DNA of 64,000 bases from Maribacter sp. 4G9 (GTDB taxonomy: Bacteria; Bacteroidota; Bacteroidia; Flavobacteriales; Flavobacteriaceae): the NCBI RefSeq assembly GCF_002742265.1, contig NZ_MDGL01000035.1:175485-239484 (forward strand), read 5' to 3'. Position 1 is the first letter of the stretch; every line of letters begins with the position of its first letter. The notes under the pieces were generated by a model. That model had not been told where the DNA came from, did no database searches, and saw only the letters and a list, made by a program, of their open reading frames with translations. The translations under genes were made by a program, and so were the position numbers. Positions 25,951-33,711 of the stretch are shown here, in pieces.

Positions 25951-26496
25951 CTATCCCCTATTTTTTGACGCAACTAGCTTTAAAAAGGCATCCATATCAC
26001 TCCATACGTATCGGGTTTTGGAAAAGATTTTATCCCCAATATCATTCGCTTCCACACTTTCAAATCGTTGGCCACCAATACGATCATAAAAAGTAACGGC
26101 CGCATAGTTGACATCCAACACCCATAAATAAAAACCTTTTGCGTGGTTTCGTACCTTTATCTCCTCTGCCAATCGCTGCATTAATAGTGTACCAATGCCC
26201 TTGCCCTTAGCATTGGCACTTACATGTAAATTATCAAGATATGCACCGAAAACGGGATTTTCCTCAAAGTAAGAACATATGAAACCTACTAGTTCTCCGT
26301 GCTCCTCGGCAATGATAACAAACTGATTTTCTTTTGGATGTGCGAAACGTTCTTTCCAAACCGTGAGCCTATCCTTAACGACCTCATAATCCAAAAAATG
26401 GGCGCTGAACGCTTCCCTGTAGTTTTGCTGCCAACTTAGCGCATGCAATTGGGCAATGCGCTGTGCATCTTCGGCTGATGCTAGTTTAAAAACCAC
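25951..26496 (-). CDS. GNAT family N-acetyltransferase
   Basis: A 181-residue GNAT protein: acetyl-CoA site NAKGKGIGTLLMQRL near residue 95-109, LDNLHVSANAKG just before it, and FYLWVLDVNYAAVTFYDRIGG with the C-terminal YDRIG motif. The start is GTG at 26496, 10 nt after the Dabb gene; no in-frame ATG lies near. Substrate is not predictable. Confidence 0.88.
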   Translation of the reverse strand: MVFKLASAEDAQRIAQLHALSWQQNYREAFSAHFLDYEVVKDRLTVWKERFAHPKENQFVIIAEEHGELVGFICSYFEENPVFGAYLDNLHVSANAKGKGIGTLLMQRLAEEIKVRNHAKGFYLWVLDVNYAAVTFYDRIGGQRFESVEANDIGDKIFSKTRYVWSDMDAFLKLVASKNRG

Positions 26497-26506
26497 CTTT
26501 TAAATA

Positions 26507-26899
26507 CTATATACCGACCGAATCGTAAACAGTCACTTTTTCCCAAAGATGTTCTGATTCCTCAATGAAAAGTTTGTGAGGGGCCTCATCTTGATAGGCC
26601 TGTTGCGCCTCGGCGGATTCAAAGGAAACCATTAGGGAAAAGGTGAAGGAACCGTCCACAACATCCCTGCTTGCCTTTGGCGGGGTTCCTATGAACTTGG
26701 TCTTGGCATACCCGGAATTGTCCAAAAATTTGGATAGGGATTTTACAAAGGCATCCCTATCGGCCTGACTATCTGGGTTTTTTAACCAAAAAAATACGGT
26801 GTGGTTAAAATTGGGGTCGAATTCTTTCATGTTTTCTTTTGTTTGGCTTAAGGCCATGGTTGTAAATGCCAAAAATACTAAAGTTGTTATTGTTTTCAT
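26507..26899 (-). CDS. exported Dabb-family protein
   Basis: A 130-residue protein with a signal peptide (MKTITTLVFLAFTTMALS) and a Dabb (stress-responsive A/B barrel) ferredoxin-like domain: FNHTVFFWLKNPDS and SFTFSLMVSFESAEAQQAYQD. Dabb domains are dimeric alpha-beta barrels; the exported form is common in Bacteroidota and of unknown role. It ends 10 nt before the GNAT gene. Confidence 0.85.
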   Translation of the reverse strand: MKTITTLVFLAFTTMALSQTKENMKEFDPNFNHTVFFWLKNPDSQADRDAFVKSLSKFLDNSGYAKTKFIGTPPKASRDVVDGSFTFSLMVSFESAEAQQAYQDEAPHKLFIEESEHLWEKVTVYDSVGI

Positions 26900-26928
26900 A
26901 GGTTAGAATTTATAGGTTGCCCGGAGTA

Positions 26929-27549
26929 TTAACCCAATAGTTTTTTGTCCTTCTCCGAAATTTGCAAGGCAGAATAATCCAGTTTCCATCCAATGGTCTC
27001 CACGATCTTTTCAATGAGCAAAACCGATTGTAAAGCTTCCTTTTTGGCGGTCTCCATGAGTCCGCTTTCAGGTATCTTCTCCCTGATATGCTTTTTTGCC
27101 TCGGTATTAAGACTGGTCAAATCATCTGGGGTAAAGGTATTGAATAGTCCGTTTTTAATATCATAAAATTCCAAATCGGGCTCAATCGACAAAACCTCCG
27201 GTTCCGGAAAATTGGATAGGATAATCTTCCTTTTGCCAGTATCGGCATGCATCAAAATTTTATTGAGGTCATAACCTATTTGGGCTTTCGCCTTAATGAC
27301 GATGAGCGCCTTTTTTTTGCTGCTCAACAGGCTCATAAAACGTTCACGGGTGTTTTCATATTTGTACACCTCGGCAAAATCCCCCTCTACGGAAATCAAC
27401 TTGCAGACACTCCGGATCTTTTCCAATAAAACGGTGGATTGATGGGTGGTAATCTCCTTGCTCTGTTTTTTTCGGAACAGGGAAAATAACCAGTACATGC
27501 TGATCCCACCCAAAATAAGGCCTAAAAAAACATCGAGTATATTATCCAT
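26929..27549 (-). CDS. DUF4230 domain protein
   Basis: A 206-residue membrane-anchored protein: one N-terminal membrane segment (about 5-24), then the DUF4230 region with the VLLEKIRSVCKLISVEGDFAEVY start, KKALIVIKAKAQIGYDL and IILSNFPEPEVLSIEPD. The family is widespread in Bacteroidota and Firmicutes with unknown function. It overlaps the DUF4260 gene by 8 nt. Confidence 0.88.
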   Translation of the reverse strand: MDNILDVFLGLILGGISMYWLFSLFRKKQSKEITTHQSTVLLEKIRSVCKLISVEGDFAEVYKYENTRERFMSLLSSKKKALIVIKAKAQIGYDLNKILMHADTGKRKIILSNFPEPEVLSIEPDLEFYDIKNGLFNTFTPDDLTSLNTEAKKHIREKIPESGLMETAKKEALQSVLLIEKIVETIGWKLDYSALQISEKDKKLLG

Positions 27550-27901
27550 TCTTTTTTCCTATCTCCCCTAAATGGGTGAATTTAAAACCTTTATCATATT
27601 TTAGGCCGTATCCAAAAATCCGGTCCATGGAACTATGTGCAAAAAGAATCACCCCAACCATTTGAACCACCGGATAGGACAAATACATCCCCATGAAATA
27701 TAAAAAAATAGCCACACCTTTATGATGAAAAATGTTATAGCCCAAGGCACCGACCCTTTCATTGACCAAATAACCCAACATTCCAATATCCGGGGTTAAA
27801 ATCAATACGAAAAAGAGCCACCACGGATAGCCCAATAGTCCGTATATAAAGACACCTAGCACAAACATGGCCAATTCCTCCAATTTCAATATATTCCTCA
27901 T
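27542..27901 (-). CDS. DUF4260 small membrane protein
   Basis: A 119-residue protein with three to four hydrophobic segments. The stretch PDIGMLGYLVNERVGALGYN followed by HHKG and the AHSSMDRIFGYGLKY segment are the DUF4260 signature. Function unknown. It overlaps the cyclase gene by 4 nt (ATGA) and the DUF4230 gene by 8 nt, so it is part of a tight operon. Confidence 0.87.
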   Translation of the reverse strand: MRNILKLEELAMFVLGVFIYGLLGYPWWLFFVLILTPDIGMLGYLVNERVGALGYNIFHHKGVAIFLYFMGMYLSYPVVQMVGVILFAHSSMDRIFGYGLKYDKGFKFTHLGEIGKKNG

Positions 27902-28650
27902 ACTTCGGTAATTTTAAACAAAACAGGTCTGCTAGGGCTCGCATCGTTTACGAACGGTGCTACCTGTAGGTTCAACAAATAGGTGCCGTCGGCCACATCG
28001 TTGGGTACGAAAACAAATTCCGTAATGGTGGCATCCTTTCGTATATCACCGTGCAAATTCCAAAAAGCCTTATGTGCTCGCAGTTCTCCCCCATCCCGTT
28101 CCTTATCCACGGATGGTAGGTCCACCAACAAATGGTCCACGTCGTTAGCTACCAAGAACGCCATGGCTTCCTCCATAAAGTAAGGGGGATTGCTGTTGGA
28201 ATACTGCTTTGATAATTTTTCCTTGGTATTTGGCAAAGTTCTTACCACAAGAGCATCCGGTTTTGTGCCTTTTAGGGCATTGCTCAGCTGTTGCTTGGAA
28301 ATCACGAAGTCGTCGCCAAGCTTACCGGGAGCAATCGTAATGACTTCGGCCAAAAAGAAATACTTCTTTAATTTTTCGTTCACAGAATACACTTCCCGGG
28401 TAATATGTCCGTAACATTCCGTATGGGTGCCATGGGCATGGGGATTGAACCAGATATCATTGAAATTGGTACTTGCGCCTTGCTTTACACTGCCCGTAAA
28501 ACCATGTTCCGCATGCGGTTCTATCCTGGGATGGTCCACGTACCAGGCATTCACATTAGAAATATCACCGGTCATGGGTATGGATATATCCAAGGGTTTG
28601 GAAAGGTCCACTTGATACGTTCTTTTTTTATGGGTTATGGTCGCTTTCAC
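27898..28650 (-). CDS. cyclase/kynurenine formamidase-like hydrolase
   Basis: A 250-residue protein of the cyclase family (metal-dependent, related to arylformamidase). The metal motif reads NPHAHGTHTE near residue 70, LVVRTLP and LLVDLPSVDKERDGG follow, and a second His lies in RAHKAFW. Start is GTG at 28650 with no ATG nearby. It heads the operon with DUF4260 and DUF4230. Substrate unknown. Confidence 0.86.
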   Translation of the reverse strand: MKATITHKKRTYQVDLSKPLDISIPMTGDISNVNAWYVDHPRIEPHAEHGFTGSVKQGASTNFNDIWFNPHAHGTHTECYGHITREVYSVNEKLKKYFFLAEVITIAPGKLGDDFVISKQQLSNALKGTKPDALVVRTLPNTKEKLSKQYSNSNPPYFMEEAMAFLVANDVDHLLVDLPSVDKERDGGELRAHKAFWNLHGDIRKDATITEFVFVPNDVADGTYLLNLQVAPFVNDASPSRPVLFKITEV

Positions 28651-28684
28651 TATACGAAATGTGTCCTTTTTGCTGAAACTTTTA

Positions 28685-29851
28685 TTAGGACAAGTTAATC
28701 ATAAACAAATCAGCAGCAATTCCATCGGCCAAAAACTTACCATTTTTGGTCGTTGAAAGTATGGTGTCCTGCAAGGTCAACAGGCCCTCTTCCCTAAATT
28801 TTTTGGATTGCCATAGGATGTACTCCCTATATTTTTCACCGTATTCCTTTTGAATCCTGGCCAAGTCCACACCCCAAATTGTCCTTAGCCCGGTCATGAC
28901 ATACTCATTGTATTTGTCCTTTGTGGATAGCACTTCGATTTCCATGGGAAGTTCTCCCTTTTCAAGGGCCTTTATGTATTTAGGATTGTTGCCTATGTTC
29001 CATCCCCTACGCTCGCCGTCAAAAGAGTGAGCCGAAGGACCAACACCAATATATTTCTTCTGCTGCCAGTAGGCCGAATTGTTCTGGGAAAAATAGCCCG
29101 GCTTGCCAAAATTGGAGATTTCATAGCAAACAAATCCTTCCTGCAGTAATGTTTCGTACAAGAGGTGAAAGTGCTCTTCGGCCACTTCATCACTAGCGGG
29201 CCGAATCAATCCCTTGTTTACAAAGTTGGCCAATGCCGTCTTGGGTTCTATGGTGAGCGCATAGCTTGAAATATGGGGCACCCCAAAGGATAGGGCCTTT
29301 TCGATGTTTTTCTTCCATCGGTCCAAAGACATATCGGGTATGCCGTAGATAAGGTCGATAGAAATATTGTCGAAATAGCGTATCGCATTCTTTAAGGATT
29401 CCGATGCCTGATCGGCAGAATGGGCACGGTTCATCAGTTTTAAATCGGTGTCAAAAAAAGATTGTATGCCGATGCTCAATCGGTTAACAGGGCTTTTGGC
29501 CAATGCTTGGATTTTTTGGAGCGACAAGTCATCCGGATTGGCTTCCAGGGTGATTTCAGGCTTATCTTCCACATCGTAGTGCTCAAAAACGGTTGCCACC
29601 AAATCATCGATTTCCTCCAATTCCAAAACCGAAGGTGTGCCGCCCCCAAAATAGATGGTTGCCACTTTTTCATGGGTAAATTCGGCCTTCCTTAAACGCA
29701 ATTCCTCCTTCAAAGCGGTTATCATGGCTTCCTTTTTTCTAAAGGATGTGGAAAAATGAAAATCGCAATAATGACAGGCCTGTTTGCAGAAGGGGATGTG
29801 GATGTACAAGCCCCCCCCGTCCCCAAAGGGGGAGCTATTTTCAGTATTCAT
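28685..29851 (-). CDS. hemW: radical SAM haem chaperone HemW
   Basis: HemW-type radical SAM protein (formerly annotated coproporphyrinogen oxidase-like), which binds haem and helps deliver it to respiratory enzymes. The SAM cluster motif is CKQACHYCDF; GGGTPSVL, LEANPDDL and YEISNFGKPG follow. From ATG 29851 the product has 388 residues. Its N terminus carries SSPFGDGGG, encoded by a C/G-rich intergenic-type repeat lying in frame just before the usual start LYIHIPFC. A TTG at 29869 would give a longer form. Confidence 0.92.
   Translation of the reverse strand: MNTENSSPFGDGGGLYIHIPFCKQACHYCDFHFSTSFRKKEAMITALKEELRLRKAEFTHEKVATIYFGGGTPSVLELEEIDDLVATVFEHYDVEDKPEITLEANPDDLSLQKIQALAKSPVNRLSIGIQSFFDTDLKLMNRAHSADQASESLKNAIRYFDNISIDLIYGIPDMSLDRWKKNIEKALSFGVPHISSYALTIEPKTALANFVNKGLIRPASDEVAEEHFHLLYETLLQEGFVCYEISNFGKPGYFSQNNSAYWQQKKYIGVGPSAHSFDGERRGWNIGNNPKYIKALEKGELPMEIEVLSTKDKYNEYVMTGLRTIWGVDLARIQKEYGEKYREYILWQSKKFREEGLLTLQDTILSTTKNGKFLADGIAADLFMINLS
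29810..29835. repeat. C/G-rich palindromic repeat inside the hemW N-terminal codons
   Basis: On the minus strand it reads GCTCCCCC, TTT, GGGGAC then a run of eight G. It has a TCCCC-AAA-GGGGGA hairpin and a trailing G-run, the same design as the repeat in hutU at 39947-39977, and it is read in the same frame (SPFGDGGG against PSLGEGAGG). Confidence 0.6.
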
Positions 29852-29880
29852 ACGAAACAGATTTTCCAAGCATAATTTAA

Positions 29881-29940
29881 CAGTTTCCAGTGGCAGTTAG
29901 CAGTTTCCAGTGGAAGTTGGCAGTTTCCAGATGGCAAGTT
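29881..29940. repeat. three 20-bp tandem repeats next to the S23 gene
   Basis: Units at 29881, 29901 and 29921 all begin CAGTTTCCAG and differ at a few positions after it. The array lies 11 nt beyond the stop of the four-helix-bundle gene. Confidence 0.9.
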
Positions 29941-29951
29941 TTATTTGTTGG

Positions 29952-30317
29952 TTATTCCGACCCAAATTTAGAAGGATTGTTGATCATGTAATTTATAAGT
30001 TTACCGACCTCCTCACTTTCTTTAATAAATTCATCAAAATGACCTTGTTCAATGTATTTACATGCCAATGCAAATTCTAACCAGGTTTGTGTTTCAGAAT
30101 TTTCCGCGTCACTGTCAGTCAATTTGCTGATAAAATTCTTTGGATATCTTCTTTTGCGATAGGCCTCTGCAATATTGGCGCTCACGCTTCTAGAAGAACG
30201 CCTTATCTGGTCAGTCAACGAATATTTCTCTTCCGCTGGAAACGACTTGGAAATGTGAAAAATTTTCATCGCTAAAGCAAAAGATCTTCTATAAGCTAGT
30301 AAATCTTGAAACTGCAT
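29952..30317 (-). CDS. four-helix-bundle protein (S23/bAvd-like)
   Basis: A 121-residue protein of the 23S rRNA intervening-sequence family: MQFQDLLAYRRSFALAMKIF, then SLTDQIRRSSRSVSANIAEAYRKR and ENSETQTWLEFALACKYI. These proteins form pentameric four-helix bundles; the same fold serves as Avd in diversity-generating retroelements, but no reverse transcriptase or template repeat is present here. It is flanked on both sides by CAGTT-type short repeats. Confidence 0.9.
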   Translation of the reverse strand: MQFQDLLAYRRSFALAMKIFHISKSFPAEEKYSLTDQIRRSSRSVSANIAEAYRKRRYPKNFISKLTDSDAENSETQTWLEFALACKYIEQGHFDEFIKESEEVGKLINYMINNPSKFGSE

Positions 30318-30368
30318 TTATTTTAATTTTATCCTTACTAAGCCTTATTACTGCAAACTAAAATTGCG

Positions 30369-30401
30369 AACTGTTCACTGATAACTGTTTACTGTTCATT
30401 G
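30369..30401. repeat. degenerate ACTGTT repeats upstream of the S23 gene
   Basis: AACTGTTCACTGAT, AACTGTTTACTGTTCATTG: overlapping copies of an ACTGTT(C/T)A unit. On the opposite strand these read as CAGT(G/A)AACAGTT, so they are roughly inverted relative to the CAGTTTCCAG array on the other side of the gene. Confidence 0.7.
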
Positions 30402-30402
30402 A

Positions 30403-30960
30403 TTAAGTACCTCCAACCTTTCCCGGATTATTTTTAATATAAGATTCCCACCCCGAATAGGACTTCCCTACTTCAACCCTACCCTCATTATAGAAATGGC
30501 ATACCGCTGCGGCAAGTCCGTCCGTGCTATCCAAGTTCTTTGGCAGTGATTTTAGGGACAGAACGCTTTGTAGCATTTTTGCCACCTGTTCCTTACTGGC
30601 ATTTCCATTGCCCGTAATGGCCATTTTTATTTTTTTGGGAAGGTATTCCGTGATGGGGATCTGTCTGGAAAGACCTGCCGCCATGGCTACGCCCTGGGCA
30701 CGGCCCAATTTGAGCATAGACTGAACGTTTTTTCCAAAAAACGGGGCTTCGATCGCGATTTCATCGGGATGGTACGTATCGATGAGTTCAATGGTCCGGT
30801 CAAAGATGAGTTTAAGTATGGTATAGGGATCCTCGTACTTTTTTAGTTGCAGTTCGTTCATTTGAAGGAACTCCATTTTTTTGCCTACTACCTTAATCAG
30901 GCCGAAGCCCATGATGGTCGTTCCCGGGTCTATCCCTAAAATGATTTTTTCTGTTGCCAA
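30403..30960 (-). CDS. ruvC: Holliday junction resolvase RuvC
   Basis: A 185-residue crossover junction endonuclease: first catalytic aspartate in ILGIDPGTTIMGFG, glutamate in DEIAIEAPFFGKNVQSMLKLGRAQGVAM, and the last acidic pair in LDSTDGLAAAVCH. The start is TTG at 30960: an in-frame TAG lies two codons upstream, so no other start is possible. It follows the TonB-C lipoprotein gene by 3 nt. Confidence 0.96.
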   Translation of the reverse strand: MATEKIILGIDPGTTIMGFGLIKVVGKKMEFLQMNELQLKKYEDPYTILKLIFDRTIELIDTYHPDEIAIEAPFFGKNVQSMLKLGRAQGVAMAAGLSRQIPITEYLPKKIKMAITGNGNASKEQVAKMLQSVLSLKSLPKNLDSTDGLAAAVCHFYNEGRVEVGKSYSGWESYIKNNPGKVGGT

Positions 30961-30963
30961 TCC

Positions 30964-31440
30964 CTATTTTGTATTTAATTGTACCGGTAACTTAAATTTT
31001 GCCTTTACCGGAATGCCCCTTTTTAATGCCGGGGCGATGGGAGGCATATTTTTTAGGCTCTGGGTAATAATGCCGTCAAACTCTGGCATTTGTTTAAGGA
31101 TAGTCGCGTCCTTAATAATATCCACAACATGTATTTTACCTTCCTCATCAATAACAAAGATAACATCTACAATGGCGTTTTTGTCGGAATCGACGGTAAA
31201 TTCAAATTCGTTCAGGGTAGTTTCGAAGTGACGTGTTATTTTTTGCTCAAAACACTGTTTTTGAACTTGTTTGGTAGCGGTTTCATCACAATCCAAGAAA
31301 AGCGGATAGGAATCAATGGAATTCCAATCCATCTCCCTCAATTCCTGATTGATCATTTCTTGGGTTCTTTTTTCCTTGGATTCAAGGAAATTACAAGAAA
31401 CCAATCCCAGAAAAACCAAAAAGACCAAAATGCGTTGCAT
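30964..31440 (-). CDS. lipoprotein with TonB C-terminal-like domain
   Basis: A 158-residue lipoprotein (lipobox FLGLVSC at residue 16) with a domain related to TonB C-termini: IVDVIFVIDEEGKIHVVDIIKD, then QSLKNMPPIAPALKRGIPVKAKFKLPV. It matches the two TonB-C copies of the M56 protein encoded upstream, including the CDET...QCFEQKITRH segment that parallels GCE...ACFNEKMQSH there. It is most likely the third gene of the blaI-M56 operon or has a translationally controlled start (see the inverted repeat at its 5' end). Confidence 0.8.
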   Translation of the reverse strand: MQRILVFLVFLGLVSCNFLESKEKRTQEMINQELREMDWNSIDSYPLFLDCDETATKQVQKQCFEQKITRHFETTLNEFEFTVDSDKNAIVDVIFVIDEEGKIHVVDIIKDATILKQMPEFDGIITQSLKNMPPIAPALKRGIPVKAKFKLPVQLNTK

Positions 31441-31490
31441 GACACCAAATCTATGGTGGAAATTACAATTTTTTGGGCATTTTGGTCTTT
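31420..31490 (-). promoter_or_regulatory. nested inverted repeats around the lipoprotein start codon
   Basis: A perfect 14-bp inverted repeat pairs 31420-31433 (AAAGACCAAAATGC, inside codons 3-7) with 31477-31490 (GCATTTTGGTCTTT, in the leader). Inside it a second hairpin CACCA-AATCTA-TGGTG occupies 31443-31458. The ATG (31440-31438) would sit in the single-stranded gap between the two stems, so translation could be gated by this fold. Confidence 0.5.
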
Positions 31491-31523
31491 GAAAGCCTTG
31501 ATATAATGATAGGAAACTAAATA

Positions 31524-33155
31524 TTACTGAAGTTTGAAATTTACAGGAATGGAGTAGGCGACCGCTACAGCATCTCCTTCATGCTTTCCAGGGGCCATCA
31601 CGGGCAAACGATTCAAGATGCGCTCAACCTCATCCTCTAAAAGCTTGTCCGGACCTCTTAGTTCAATGTTTTCAACCAAACCCTGTTCTGAAATTGTAAA
31701 CAAGGCACTCACCCTACCTTCTATACCTTTTTCTTGGGCATCTTCCGGATATCTGAAATTTTTGCTGATGTGCCGCATTATTTTTTCGTTGAAACAGGCT
31801 CGGGTATCTGTAGCATCTTCACAACCCGGAAACATTGGGATTTCATCGACAGTAGCAAAGGGTATAAAATCCGTTTCCCCCTTAACACTTGATTTAAAAG
31901 CTTGCGCCGAAGTACCGTCCAGTTTAAAAACTACAGGAATAGAATACGGCACATTCACAGCTTTTCCTTCCGATTTACCTGGTTTCATTTGGGGCAAACG
32001 AGAAATAATACGTTCTACCTCAGCTTCCAAAAGCTGATGTGACCCACGTTTTTTGATATCTACAATGTTTCCATCAGAAGCTATGGTAAACATGACGCTG
32101 ACCTTTCCTTCGATACCTTGTTCAAGTGCTTCTTTAGGGTAGTTAAAATTTTTACTAATATGTGACTGCATTTTTTCGTTGAAGCAGGCTCTTTTATCTT
32201 CGGTATTTTCACAACCTGGAAAGATGGGCACCTCATCTAATTCAGCAAAAGGTATTATATTGGTTTTTAAAGAAGTAGCTTCTAAATTTTCTTTGGAATT
32301 TGGCTCAGTACCACACGATGTATAGAACAACATCCCAAGAACCAAGGGTACCAATACCAAATACTTTAATTGCCAGATTTTTTTTGATCTTGATTTTTGT
32401 AACATGACTATTCGTTTTTTGATTAATGATGATTTAAAAAATGGATTGACAAAGGAGATATGCTGCACCTCAAACATTTGGGACAGCAACATTTCATAAT
32501 GTGTACTTATTTCATTTTTGGGAATGTGGGCGTCCGCAATAAACTCATGTAGTTCCGTGATTCTTTGCTGATAGACATATACCAAGGGGTTGAACCAGGA
32601 AACAATGCGCATCACCTCAAAGAACAGTAGGTCCAAGGTATGCCATTGACGTATGTGTACCAGTTCGTGTTCTACTATCGCTTTGGCTTCATTTTGGCGT
32701 ATATTTTCGCCCAGAAATATGGATCTGAAGAATGAAAAGGCTACATGACTTTTGGGAACTAGAATACGAATATGATCTTGAAAATAGCGCACCTTGCCAG
32801 TGGAACGTATTGCATGCAAGCGTCCTAATTTAAGAACAAACCAAATGGCGGCAAGAAGCACACCTGTCCAAAAAACACCTTCTTCCCAAGACATGTTTAC
32901 CCAACTTGCATCGTTCGATACGACCGAAACTTCTGGTTGGACCATGTTCCATATAAATTCCGAGTACCCAGAAAAAACTTGGGTTTCGGTTCTAAAGGCC
33001 TCTATCTTAACCCAAGGCAAAACGAGTGACAGAATATGGGTTCCCAATAAATAAACCCGGTTCCACTGAAAGAAGGTCTCACGTTTTAGAAAAAAATCGT
33101 AAATGATGAGGAACACCAATTGAAAGGCGATACACTCCAGAATATACTGTATCAT
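31524..33155 (-). CDS. M56/BlaR1-like membrane protease sensor with two TonB-C domains
   Basis: A 543-residue inner-membrane protein. The N-terminal half has several membrane segments and the zinc-protease motif HELVH near residue 163; another membrane segment near 275-290 ends in a TSC sequence. The C-terminal half has two tandem TonB-C-like domains (about 300-415 and 430-543), each starting FPGCE and ending VPYSIPV or VAYSIPV. BlaR1-type proteases cleave the partner BlaI repressor after a signal. The gene overlaps blaI by 4 nt (ATGA). The ligand is unknown; no beta-lactam domain is present. Confidence 0.9.
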   Translation of the reverse strand: MIQYILECIAFQLVFLIIYDFFLKRETFFQWNRVYLLGTHILSLVLPWVKIEAFRTETQVFSGYSEFIWNMVQPEVSVVSNDASWVNMSWEEGVFWTGVLLAAIWFVLKLGRLHAIRSTGKVRYFQDHIRILVPKSHVAFSFFRSIFLGENIRQNEAKAIVEHELVHIRQWHTLDLLFFEVMRIVSWFNPLVYVYQQRITELHEFIADAHIPKNEISTHYEMLLSQMFEVQHISFVNPFFKSSLIKKRIVMLQKSRSKKIWQLKYLVLVPLVLGMLFYTSCGTEPNSKENLEATSLKTNIIPFAELDEVPIFPGCENTEDKRACFNEKMQSHISKNFNYPKEALEQGIEGKVSVMFTIASDGNIVDIKKRGSHQLLEAEVERIISRLPQMKPGKSEGKAVNVPYSIPVVFKLDGTSAQAFKSSVKGETDFIPFATVDEIPMFPGCEDATDTRACFNEKIMRHISKNFRYPEDAQEKGIEGRVSALFTISEQGLVENIELRGPDKLLEDEVERILNRLPVMAPGKHEGDAVAVAYSIPVNFKLQ

Positions 33156-33514
33156 TTTTTATCCTTTTTTATTTCGTTTAGGATGGACTCCAATTCAGAA
33201 AGGCTCATCTCGTTTTTCTTCATAAAGAAGGAAACCATACTTTTAAAAGAGCCTTGAAAATATCCTTCCACCAGCTTGTTGATGCTTTGGTTGCTGTAAT
33301 CCGATTTCTTGACCACCGGAAAATACAGGTAACCCTTTCCCTCCTTTTCATGGTCTACAAAGCCCTTGCTCTCCAAAATCCGAATGATGGTGGAAACCGT
33401 GTTGTAGGCAGGCTTAGGTTCGGGCAATTCATCAATGACACCGGCTACGTTGGACTTTTCCAATTTCCACAATACCTGCATTACCTCCTCTTCGGCCTTT
33501 GTTAATTGCTTCAT
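33152..33514 (-). CDS. BlaI/MecI/CopY-family repressor
   Basis: A 120-residue winged-helix repressor: MKQLTKAEEEVMQVLWKLEKS, PAYNTVSTIIRILESKGFV (recognition helix) and a C-terminal dimerisation part. In this family the partner M56 protease relieves repression. Two palindromes 100-135 nt upstream look like its operators, so it likely represses itself, the M56 gene and perhaps the divergent DUF456 gene. Confidence 0.95.
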   Translation of the reverse strand: MKQLTKAEEEVMQVLWKLEKSNVAGVIDELPEPKPAYNTVSTIIRILESKGFVDHEKEGKGYLYFPVVKKSDYSNQSINKLVEGYFQGSFKSMVSFFMKKNEMSLSELESILNEIKKDKK

Positions 33515-33560
33515 TACTTTAGGTGTTATTATTCTTATAAATACAAATTCCAGTTATAGC

Positions 33561-33590
33561 ACCCCTCTACTCCGCTCAGGGTAGCGGTTC
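33561..33590. repeat. CTCCGCTCAGGGTAGCGG-type intergenic repeat
   Basis: A C-rich 30-bp segment with a CCGCT-CAGGGT-AGCGG hairpin inside the blaI leader. Such elements are frequent in Bacteroidota intergenic DNA; a single copy of this form is seen in the window. Confidence 0.4.
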
Positions 33591-33614
33591 AATTCCTAAA
33601 TCTCATCGCTAATA

Positions 33615-33649
33615 TAACTAAATATTTAGTTAAAACTAATTTTTTAGTT
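33615..33649. promoter_or_regulatory. twin palindromic operators between blaI and the DUF456 gene
   Basis: 33615-33632 is a perfect 18-bp palindrome (TAACTAAAT/ATTTAGTTA). One base further, 33634-33649 repeats the half-sites as AACTAA-TTTT-TTAGTT. Both share the half-site AACTAA. The pair sits in the divergent gap upstream of the BlaI-type repressor gene and is the natural candidate for its binding sites. Confidence 0.65.
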
Positions 33650-33711
33650 AAAAAATAAAGGATAGTAAGTAATGATGTAACAATTTCTCGCTATTTTAGT
33701 CTTATCGATAT

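Noticed and set aside
29881..30401. Diversity-generating retroelement around the S23/Avd-like gene
   Set aside because: No reverse transcriptase, template repeat or variable target gene is in the window.
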